A stretch of 15,889 bases of DNA, from assembly GCA_002315995.1 (NCBI GenBank), contig DCHN01000077.1, positions 1 through 15,889 of the forward strand, given 5' to 3'. Shown in pieces: positions 7,237-13,690 of the stretch (the stretch's first letter is position 1; each line of letters starts with the position of its first letter). Position numbers and translations under genes: made by a program. The notes beneath the pieces are model-generated. The model worked only from the letters and a program-made list of their open reading frames with translations. It was not told where the DNA came from and made no database searches. The stretch comes from Bacteroidales bacterium UBA1751 (GTDB taxonomy: Bacteria; Bacteroidota; Bacteroidia; Bacteroidales; UBA932).

Positions 7237-9726
7237 ATGACAAGAGGAAAGATATATTCTATTGCACTATTTGTAATGTTGCTTTTCCTGGGTGTTCACA
7301 CCTATGGAAAATACTCTTCTTTTGGTGCAGTTGACGTATGTTATGATGCTTCTGCCACTGGTGTCTGCACTGGTGAAGATACGCTGAAACTCTCCATACA
7401 GGATGTAAAGAGCGAAAAGCCGGTTGCCCCTGCTCCTCAAAAGCAGCCTGCAAAGGCGTTCAGTTCAATGTCCGGCAGGGACTCCCTGTTGGTTACATAC
7501 GGATTCGCCTCCGTTAAACAGGAAGATACAACCTGGATGAAGTGGAGTGCTCAGGAGAGTGAAAAGGAGGATAGCGTGAGCAACAGACTTCTTGACTCGC
7601 TCCAGTATGCCGGACTTGCAGCAATGTCTGCAAAAGAGTTGAGGCGTCATCAGAGAGACAGTATTCATACTTTAAAGGATAGCCTGATAAGAGCAACTCC
7701 ACGAGTTCTCGATAGCAGGCCTTTCTCAGACAGTATAATGTTCAAGAGAGTTTTCCTTTGGAAAAACGATACCTGGTTCAATACTATGGAGAGCGTGAAG
7801 CATGATACGCTTTACAATACACACTTCCGCGACCTTCCATATCTGAGAAACGATGTGGGAGCGGAGTATCTTGGAGTTTCAGGCTCGCCTATGCAGTATT
7901 ATAACTTCTTCAACAGGGAGCAGACACAACTCTTCCCGTTCTTTGATGTATACAAACCGTATACCTATACGCCTGATGATGTTGTTCACTACAATACCAA
8001 GACTCCATACACTGAGCTTGGATATTGGGGTACTTTTTTCATTAACAGGGAGCAGGAGGAGTCCAATTTGAGAATCATGCATACGCAGAATGTCTCTCCT
8101 GCATTCAACTTCCAGGTAATGTACGAAAGAAAGGGAGCCAGGGGAATAATGCAGCGTGAGAGCACAGATCACAGGACATTCCTGTTCAGTGTGAATTACC
8201 TTGGGAAAAAATATACCGCTCATGCCGGATATATGTTCTCAAGAGTGAAACGGAATGAGAATGGAGGTATGGTTGATCCTTGGTGGGTAAAGGATACCAC
8301 TGTTGATGCCAGAACAATACCTGTAAATCTCAAGGATGCAAGCAGCGAATATTACAGAACTACGGTTTGGCTCTCCCACTCTCTGAAGATTCCTTTCAAG
8401 TTCATGAACCGCAAAGCATCACATGCGGGTGACTCATTGCCTGCAAATTCGCTATATGATTCGCTCTCTCGGGAGTCGGAAAAGAAGTTTGCATCAGCGC
8501 GTGCCAGAACTTCAACGGCTCCGGAATTTGATGGTAAGGCACTTATGGAAATAGATGACTGGGATGGTACAACCGCCTATCTGGGACACTATTTCGAATA
8601 TACCAAGTATGCGAGAAACTATAGGGATGAGATTCCTCTTGATGATGAAACAGGCAGGGCGTTCTATAACAACAGATTCTATATCAACCCAACCAACAGC
8701 GCCGACAGCGTTAACTCGGTAAATGTGGAGAACCGTGTATATTTGAGAATGCAGCCTTGGAAAATGGGCTCGGCAGTATCAAATCTTGATGTTGGAATAG
8801 GATACCAGTTCCTCAAATTCTTTACATTTTCTCCTGAATATTTCCTCACCGGAACCCAAAGGCCTAATGAGACAAACGGCTTCCTCTATTTCGGTGCCAA
8901 CGGAATGGTTAAGAAGTACTTCTCATGGCAGGGTTTTGCCAAGTATAATTTCTCAGGCTACAACAGTGGAGATATAAACATCAATGGTGCAATGAGGTTC
9001 TCTGCATATCCAAACAGTGGCGGTGTACATTTCATTGCCAAGATTGACTTCAGAAACGAAAGGCCATCATATTTCTACAACAATTTGGTTACCAATCACA
9101 ATGTCTGGTTGAACGATTTTGAGAAGATGACCAATACTAAAATTGAGGCCAAGGTAAATATTCCAGATTACAGATTCGAGGTCTCTGCAGGATATGCTCT
9201 TCTGAAGAACAACATCTATTTGAACGAATATGCCGATGCATGCCAGAACAGCGATGCAATGAGCGTCTTCAGTGCATATCTGAGAAAGGACTTCAAAATA
9301 GGAATCCTGATGTTGGAGAACAGGTTCCTTTTCCAGACTTCGTCTGATGAAAAGGTGATGCCTCTTCCAAAGTTCTCTGTGAACCTGCGCTACTATTTGG
9401 AGTTCAGTGCCGTAAAGAATGTGCTCAAGATGCAGATTGGTGCTGACGGCACTTGGAATACCAAGTACTACAAGTCTGCATACGCTCCAAATATCGGACT
9501 CTTCTATAATCAGCGTCAGCGCGAGTATGGTGGGGATCCTGATATTGATTTCTTTGTTAACATGCAGTGGAAGAGGGCAAGCATATTCGTAAAGTTCGAG
9601 AATGCTCTCATGGGCGTGACAACAAAGGACTACTTCTCTGCAGATCTCTACCTCAGACCTCAGCGCGCAGTAAGAATGGGTATCTTCTGGCCGTTCTATA
9701 TCAAACACACAAAGCAGCTCTGGTAA
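7237..9726 (+). CDS. Putative porin, large outer-membrane beta-barrel (Bacteroidota)
   Basis: An 829-residue exported protein of the Bacteroidota 'putative porin' family. A short basic start and the hydrophobic stretch IYSIALFVMLLFLGV (6-20) form a signal peptide, probably cleaved near residue 24. A Lys/Pro/Ala-rich segment (about 58-75) and a polar region up to about 170 precede the barrel. From about residue 180 the protein has alternating polar and aromatic residues typical of amphipathic strands, with Tyr, Phe and Trp girdles (for example FNFQVMYERKGARG, YFSWQGFAKYNFSGYNSGD and NLRYYLEFSA). The end, FWPFYIKHTKQLW, runs in aromatic residues to the last position, as in outer-membrane proteins. 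There is no SusC-type plug or TonB box, so it is probably not TonB-dependent; the solute is unknown. It lies 44 nt after pncB and 27 nt before a glycerate kinase gene. AAGAGA before the ATG may serve as a weak ribosome site. Confidence 0.75.
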   Translation: MTRGKIYSIALFVMLLFLGVHTYGKYSSFGAVDVCYDASATGVCTGEDTLKLSIQDVKSEKPVAPAPQKQPAKAFSSMSGRDSLLVTYGFASVKQEDTTWMKWSAQESEKEDSVSNRLLDSLQYAGLAAMSAKELRRHQRDSIHTLKDSLIRATPRVLDSRPFSDSIMFKRVFLWKNDTWFNTMESVKHDTLYNTHFRDLPYLRNDVGAEYLGVSGSPMQYYNFFNREQTQLFPFFDVYKPYTYTPDDVVHYNTKTPYTELGYWGTFFINREQEESNLRIMHTQNVSPAFNFQVMYERKGARGIMQRESTDHRTFLFSVNYLGKKYTAHAGYMFSRVKRNENGGMVDPWWVKDTTVDARTIPVNLKDASSEYYRTTVWLSHSLKIPFKFMNRKASHAGDSLPANSLYDSLSRESEKKFASARARTSTAPEFDGKALMEIDDWDGTTAYLGHYFEYTKYARNYRDEIPLDDETGRAFYNNRFYINPTNSADSVNSVNVENRVYLRMQPWKMGSAVSNLDVGIGYQFLKFFTFSPEYFLTGTQRPNETNGFLYFGANGMVKKYFSWQGFAKYNFSGYNSGDININGAMRFSAYPNSGGVHFIAKIDFRNERPSYFYNNLVTNHNVWLNDFEKMTNTKIEAKVNIPDYRFEVSAGYALLKNNIYLNEYADACQNSDAMSVFSAYLRKDFKIGILMLENRFLFQTSSDEKVMPLPKFSVNLRYYLEFSAVKNVLKMQIGADGTWNTKYYKSAYAPNIGLFYNQRQREYGGDPDIDFFVNMQWKRASIFVKFENALMGVTTKDYFSADLYLRPQRAVRMGIFWPFYIKHTKQLW

Positions 9727-9753
9727 CAGTTGCGTGAAATCAAGCATGAAGTT

Positions 9754-10896
9754 ATGAAAATCCTGCTTGCAATAGACTCTTTCAAGGGCTCATTGACCTC
9801 TTCTGAGGCAGAGGAGGCAGTTGAGGATGCTTTGCGCACCTCTCTTTACTGCAATAGTTTGGAAATAATATCCTTTCCAATGGCCGATGGCGGTGAAGGT
9901 CTGTTGGAGTCACTTATGTCATCGTGCGGTGCGAAACCGGTAAGCGCGGTTGTTCACAATCCTCTTATGGAGAGAATAGAGGCGCAATATGCAATATCCG
10001 CTTCACGCATGGCTTTTATTGAAATGGCGAGAACATCGGGTCTCACCCTTATTTCGGAGGAGAGACGCAATCCTATGCTTACCACAACATATGGGCTGGG
10101 GGAGATTATCTCACATGCCATGGCGAATGGGTGCAGGGAGTTTGTCATAGGTATTGGAGGAAGCGCAACGAATGATGCCGGGTGCGGAATGCTTCAGGCA
10201 CTAGGCTACAGATTCTTCTGCGGCAAAGAAGAGATGGATGCTCCAATGTGTGGAGGTATGTTGAAGGATATCACTGGAATCGATATTTCACAACGAAACC
10301 CGCTCCTTGACCATGTGCATATTACGGTTGCTTGCGATGTCAGGAATCCACTCTTCGGAGCAAATGGGGCGGCGTATATCTATGCACCTCAAAAGGGAGC
10401 CAATGGAGATATGGTCAGGGCGCTCGATGAAGGACTGGAGCATTTTTCAAATATAGTAGAGAAACTATCGCCCGGGTGGGGCGGGAACAATAAAGGAGCA
10501 GGTATGGCTCTTGCGGAGGGTGCGGGAGCAGCAGGCGGAATCGGTTATGCTTTTGCTGCCATTCTTGGTGCCGATCTGGTTCCGGGAGCTGAAACGGTTC
10601 TTCGGGCAACAGGTTTTTATGATGCTCTTAGCGGATGTGACTACGTAATAACTGGAGAGGGTAAACTTGATTCCCAGACATCAAATGGAAAGCTTCCTCA
10701 ATGTATTCTCAATGCTGTCAGGGAGCATGGTATTCCGGTTGTTGCAATTGCCGGAAAGGTGGAGTGTGCCAATGGTTATATGGCGGCTCTTGAAATAACT
10801 CCTGCCGGTATGCCATTGGAAACGGCTATGCTGAAGGATGTTGCGTGTGCCAACATAAAGGATGCCATTAAGAAAAATATAAGTATATTTGCATAA
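9754..10896 (+). CDS. Glycerate kinase (GarK/GlxK family)
   Basis: A 380-residue cytoplasmic kinase of the type-1 glycerate kinase family, the same length as E. coli GarK (381). It transfers phosphate from ATP to D-glycerate, giving 2-phosphoglycerate for lower glycolysis. Motifs seen: MKILLAIDSFKGSLTS at the start, PMADGGEG (42-49), GIGGSATNDAGCGMLQALG (133-151), ACDVRNPLFG, an alanine/glycine-rich EGAGAAGGIGYAFA and VITGEGKLDSQT near the C-terminus, all standard for this family. The ATG at 9754 is chosen because the protein then begins exactly at the conserved MKILLAIDSFKGS; an in-frame TTG at 9730 would add eight unconserved residues. It follows the porin gene by 27 nt and may share its transcript. 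No glyoxylate or glucarate genes are nearby, so the glycerate source is unclear. Confidence 0.93.
   Translation: MKILLAIDSFKGSLTSSEAEEAVEDALRTSLYCNSLEIISFPMADGGEGLLESLMSSCGAKPVSAVVHNPLMERIEAQYAISASRMAFIEMARTSGLTLISEERRNPMLTTTYGLGEIISHAMANGCREFVIGIGGSATNDAGCGMLQALGYRFFCGKEEMDAPMCGGMLKDITGIDISQRNPLLDHVHITVACDVRNPLFGANGAAYIYAPQKGANGDMVRALDEGLEHFSNIVEKLSPGWGGNNKGAGMALAEGAGAAGGIGYAFAAILGADLVPGAETVLRATGFYDALSGCDYVITGEGKLDSQTSNGKLPQCILNAVREHGIPVVAIAGKVECANGYMAALEITPAGMPLETAMLKDVACANIKDAIKKNISIFA
10884..10891 (+). promoter_or_regulatory. Bacteroidota -7 promoter box before the transglycosylase gene
   Basis: TATATTTG is a perfect TAnnTTTG match that overlaps the last codons of the glycerate kinase gene. 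A start near 10898 would leave a leader of about 25 nt before the ATG at 10923. No convincing TTG -33 element is seen upstream. Confidence 0.4.
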
Positions 10897-10922
10897 GGTC
10901 GCTCGTTTGCGGCAGATGTGAA

Positions 10923-12038
10923 ATGGCGATATCCGGATACAGAAAGTATATCTATGCAGCGGTAGCGTTGATTGTTGTGCTCATTTTCCTCATCCCTAAG
11001 TATGAGAGGAAGGTGGTGGGCGAGTCCCATTTGCCTGGAGTTGTTTCCGCTGATACCATAAAATGCGCTATTCTTGCAAAGAATGCTCTTGGTACAAAAG
11101 GTCACTCCCTGGGCTTCATTTATGAACTTTTCAAGCTATATGAGAAGAGTAGGGGGTGCGTTGTTTCAATAGAGCTCTTTACCAATGAAGTTGATATCAT
11201 AGAGTCACTCTTTGATACCATACCTGGAGTCCCATCGGCCGGAAGGGAGGTGAAGGATGTGCTTCTGCTTCCATCTACAACAGATCCCCATACACTCTTC
11301 GATAGGACTGTTGGCCTTTTTTATGGGATACAGAAGAAAATACCAACACCTGAAATAGTGTCGAGCGTTGAACTGGAGGCTGGAGGATATTCTATTGTGG
11401 TTGATAGGAGGAATTATTATATCCTTGCTGACCTCCTTCATTGGCATAGGCTATTCCAGTCAACTTCCAAATATGAGAGAATGGCTAAAAGATACAGGGT
11501 GCGAGTGGGCGGAGGTTCAATAAGCCCCTACGATAAGTATATAAAGAACGCAGCCCGGACTCTTGGATGGGATTGGAGACTTCTTGCTGCTCTTATATAC
11601 AAAGAGTCACATTTCAAGGTTGGGCTCTCATCTTCAAAGGGTGCAATTGGGCTTATGCAAATAAAGGAGCATGTGGCCAAATCGTATGGTGTATCGGATG
11701 TGTTCGATCCTCAAGAGAATATTACGGCTGGAACTCTGCATTTGAAGAGGCTTCAGAATATGTACCTGAAAAAGGGGTGTGATTCACATAATGCAATGCT
11801 TATATCAATTGCTGCGTATAATTGCGGAGAGGGAAGAATGTCAGACTGTATGGCTTTGGCGGAATACCTTGGGTATAATCCCTTGGAGTGGGAGGGTGTC
11901 AAGGCCGCTATTCCAAAGATGAATGAATATGAGTATTATTCTCTTCCTATTATAAAATACGGTAAGTTCTCCGGAAAGCAGACGCTGAGCTATTTGGATG
12001 ATATAATGGCGTTGTATGAGGGATATGCTGGTTTGTAA
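10923..12038 (+). CDS. MltF-like membrane-anchored lytic transglycosylase
   Basis: A 371-residue protein that probably cleaves the MurNAc-GlcNAc bond in peptidoglycan, forming 1,6-anhydro ends, in the periplasm. A basic N-terminus and the hydrophobic segment YIYAAVALIVVLIFLI (9-24) give a signal anchor; no lipobox cysteine is present. Residues about 40-175 are a poorly conserved region in the place where MltF has a solute-binding-like regulatory domain, but only about half that domain's usual size. Residues about 200-330 are the SLT catalytic domain: WDWRLLAALIYKESHF with the catalytic Glu228, SSKGAIGLMQI (237-247), ITAGTLHLKRL (267-277) and SIAAYNCGEGRM (295-306). The ATG at 10923 is the only start upstream of the membrane segment; no Shine-Dalgarno site is evident. 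The neighbouring genes are unrelated in function, so the call rests on the catalytic motifs alone. Confidence 0.85.
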   Translation: MAISGYRKYIYAAVALIVVLIFLIPKYERKVVGESHLPGVVSADTIKCAILAKNALGTKGHSLGFIYELFKLYEKSRGCVVSIELFTNEVDIIESLFDTIPGVPSAGREVKDVLLLPSTTDPHTLFDRTVGLFYGIQKKIPTPEIVSSVELEAGGYSIVVDRRNYYILADLLHWHRLFQSTSKYERMAKRYRVRVGGGSISPYDKYIKNAARTLGWDWRLLAALIYKESHFKVGLSSSKGAIGLMQIKEHVAKSYGVSDVFDPQENITAGTLHLKRLQNMYLKKGCDSHNAMLISIAAYNCGEGRMSDCMALAEYLGYNPLEWEGVKAAIPKMNEYEYYSLPIIKYGKFSGKQTLSYLDDIMALYEGYAGL

Positions 12039-12058
12039 ATTTCGTCAGGAAAAAGATT

Positions 12059-12817
12059 ATGGGAATATATAGGGAAATGACACAGAGTGAGATGAATGAT
12101 ATAAAGGGGCGTATCCTTTATGAAGACAATCATATTCTCATCTTTAACAAGGTATCGGGCGAAATTGTTCAGGGTGACAAGAGTGGTGACGAACCTCTCA
12201 GCGAGACCCTTAAGGCATATATTTCTCATAGGGATAACAAGCCTGGTGCCGTCTTTATGGGGGTTCCACACAGACTCGACAGGCCGGTGAGCGGTATTGC
12301 AATGTTCGCCAAAACATCAAAGGCGCTTGAGCGGCTGGCGGCAATGTTTGCATCGGGGGAGGTTGATAAACGCTACTGGGCTCTTGTTTGCAAAAAGCCT
12401 GAGAAGGAGAGTGGTGTTCTTGTTAACTACCTGAGCAGGAATGAGAAGCAGAACAAGACCTATGTTTATGCCGCACCACGGCCGATAGATGAAAAAGGTG
12501 GGCGCGGAATTCCGGCAAATGCCAAACTTGCGAAGCTGGAATACAGGTATCTCGGCTCTTCGGAGCGCTATTTTCTGCTTGAGGTGAAGTTATTTACCGG
12601 GAGGCATCACCAGATAAGGGCGCAACTCTCGGCTTTGGGATGCGTCATAAAGGGAGATTTGAAGTATGGGGCTCCGCGTTCCAACAAAGATGGCAGCATA
12701 TCTCTCCATGCGCGCTCAATAGAGTTTGTTCATCCTGTTAAGAAAATAGCTGTAAAGGTGGAGGCTCCTGTGCTCCAATCGGCTTTCAAGGTGTGCCTGC
12801 CTGAAGATATTCAATAA
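12059..12817 (+). CDS. RluA-family RNA pseudouridine synthase
   Basis: A 252-residue cytoplasmic enzyme that isomerises uridine to pseudouridine in rRNA or tRNA. Motif II, PHRLDRPVSG (70-79), carries the catalytic Asp74; the usual RluA form is HRLDxxTSG, so Val replaces the common Thr. KRYWALV (104-110) and LFTGRHHQIRAQL (178-190; usually TGRTHQIRVHL) are the other family motifs, followed by GDLKYGAP (199-206). There is no N-terminal S4 RNA-binding domain, as in small single-domain members such as TruC or RluA itself. The target nucleotide cannot be told from sequence. The ATG at 12059 is preceded by AGGA 8 nt upstream; a second in-frame Met at residue 7 is an alternative start. It follows the transglycosylase gene by 20 nt and is probably in its transcript. 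Confidence 0.88.
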   Translation: MGIYREMTQSEMNDIKGRILYEDNHILIFNKVSGEIVQGDKSGDEPLSETLKAYISHRDNKPGAVFMGVPHRLDRPVSGIAMFAKTSKALERLAAMFASGEVDKRYWALVCKKPEKESGVLVNYLSRNEKQNKTYVYAAPRPIDEKGGRGIPANAKLAKLEYRYLGSSERYFLLEVKLFTGRHHQIRAQLSALGCVIKGDLKYGAPRSNKDGSISLHARSIEFVHPVKKIAVKVEAPVLQSAFKVCLPEDIQ

Positions 12818-12822
12818 TTTTG
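12815..12822 (+). promoter_or_regulatory. Bacteroidota -7 promoter box overlapping a stop codon
   Basis: TAATTTTG is a perfect TAnnTTTG match whose TAA is the stop codon of the pseudouridine synthase gene. A start near 12829 would leave a leader of about 17 nt before the ATG at 12846. The surrounding 16 bases (12813-12828) match the pncB promoter region (5674-5689) at 15 positions. No clear -33 element is visible. Confidence 0.42.
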
Positions 12823-12845
12823 ACTAACCTTTAATTTTTTGTTAT

Positions 12846-13571
12846 ATGAGACTTGGATTAATTGTTGCGGCCGTTATGCTGCTTATTCTCTCTCCTGCGG
12901 AGCAGGCATATTGCCAGGGAGTGAAAAATGCCGACAACTCCCGCAGTACTGGTAAGGTTGTGGCCGACAGACGCGATGACCTGAATGCCAAGATGCTCGA
13001 CAGCGTCAAATACTACCTTCCTGAGTTCAAGAGCGGAGCAATTGCTTTTAACAACGGTGAGATCTCCAGAGGCGTGCTGAATGTGAGTACCGTTACACAG
13101 AGGGTAATGTTTGTAGATACTGAAGGAAAAATTCTTGAGCTGGCCGACAATAATAATGTCAAGCTTATGTCTGTTGGTAGGGTCACTTTTGTAAAGTTCA
13201 GGGAGAAGTTCGTGCAGATTGTCAAATCAATACCTTCACTTGATCTAGGCGTTACTAAAAAGGTCACCTTCCTTGAAGCGGAGAAACCAGGCGCCTATGG
13301 AACAGCATCTGTTACGGCCTCAGTGCAGTCATACTCCTCATACAGTACAATGGGAGAGAACTTCAAGCTTGATGAAAATATTACCACTCCATTTATTTAT
13401 AATGAGTATCTGTATCTGCACCGTAACGGCAAGTTCTATTCGCCGGACCTTAAGACATTCAAGAAACTCTATCCGGACAAAAAGGAGGCAATTGAGGCTT
13501 ATGTGAGTGAAAATAAGGTACATTTTGACTCATTGGATGATGTCTCCGCCCTTATGGATTTTCTGAAATAG
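12846..13571 (+). CDS. Exported protein of unknown function
   Basis: A 241-residue protein that I cannot assign to a named family. It opens with a typical signal peptide (LGLIVAAVMLLILSPAEQA, residues 3-21), probably cleaved near residues 21-24; the following Cys23 does not sit in a proper lipobox. The mature part is polar and of mixed structure: residues 58-130 look beta-rich (GAIAFNNGEISRGVLNVST, MFVDTEGKILELAD, then a hydrophobic strand before FVKFREKFVQIV), residues 145-175 are Ser/Tyr-rich and probably exposed, and residues 200-240 (from FYSPDLKTFKKLYPDKKEAI to the end) are a charged, probably helical tail. The pattern of short strands with 'G...LN...' turns is seen in other Bacteroidota periplasmic proteins, which suggests location but not function. 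It probably has its own promoter and is followed directly by a strong terminator, so it may be the last gene of its unit or a single-gene transcript. Confidence 0.75.
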   Translation: MRLGLIVAAVMLLILSPAEQAYCQGVKNADNSRSTGKVVADRRDDLNAKMLDSVKYYLPEFKSGAIAFNNGEISRGVLNVSTVTQRVMFVDTEGKILELADNNNVKLMSVGRVTFVKFREKFVQIVKSIPSLDLGVTKKVTFLEAEKPGAYGTASVTASVQSYSSYSTMGENFKLDENITTPFIYNEYLYLHRNGKFYSPDLKTFKKLYPDKKEAIEAYVSENKVHFDSLDDVSALMDFLK

Positions 13572-13572
13572 T

Positions 13573-13605
13573 AAAATGCTGACAAATTGTCAGCATTTTC
13601 TTTTG
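13573..13605 (+). terminator. Intrinsic terminator after the exported-protein gene
   Basis: A perfect 12-bp inverted repeat (AAAATGCTGACA at 13573-13584 and its complement at 13588-13599) with a 3-nt loop AAT, followed by a T-rich run ending near 13604. It begins 2 nt after the upstream stop codon and separates that gene from dnaK. Because the stem is flanked by A and T runs it could also act on the minus strand. Confidence 0.85.
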
Positions 13606-13619
13606 GCACAAAGTATGCT
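13603..13619 (+). promoter_or_regulatory. Candidate sigma-54 (-24/-12) promoter of dnaK
   Basis: TTGGCACAAAGTATGCT agrees well with the sigma-54 consensus YTGGCACGRNNNTTGCW: the GG (13605-13606) and GC (13617-13618) are exactly 10 nt apart and TTGGCAC is a perfect -24 half. The -12 half has ATGC for TTGC. A start would fall near 13630, about 60 nt before the dnaK ATG. No TAnnTTTG box is present between 13550 and 13690. No activator-binding site was recognised, so chance similarity is possible. Confidence 0.4.
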
Positions 13620-13629
13620 CTAAACTCCT

Positions 13630-13647
13630 GCGTCCGGAAGCGGACGT
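13630..13647 (+). other. Hairpin in the dnaK leader
   Basis: CGTCCG (13631-13636) and CGGACG (13641-13646) pair perfectly across a GAAG tetraloop, with a G-T wobble closing at 13630/13647. It is not followed by a T run, so it is not a terminator. If the sigma-54-like promoter is used, the message would begin at the base of this stem, a position that often protects mRNA from 5'-end decay. No CIRCE element is present. Confidence 0.5.
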
Positions 13648-13675
13648 CTAAATGAAACAAGTAATAATTAAAATA

Positions 13676-13681
13676 TAGGAG
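13676..13681 (+). promoter_or_regulatory. Ribosome binding site of dnaK
   Basis: TAGGAG lies 9 nt before the dnaK ATG. It is one of few clear Shine-Dalgarno-like sites in this window, where most starts have none, in keeping with high expression. Confidence 0.65.
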
Positions 13682-13690
13682 TTTAAAGCT

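Noticed and set aside
9067..9747. Open frame of 226 codons on the minus strand inside the porin gene
   Set aside because: It is the antisense of a long, strongly supported gene; its translation shows no recognisable motifs and no ribosome site, as expected of a shadow frame.
9730..9753. TTG start extending the glycerate kinase by eight residues
   Set aside because: The family starts at MKILLAIDSFKGS, encoded from the ATG at 9754.
13573..13647. CIRCE heat-shock operator before dnaK
   Set aside because: The two inverted repeats here are a terminator (12-bp stem, 3-nt loop) and a 6-bp hairpin; neither resembles TTAGCACTC-N9-GAGTGCTAA.
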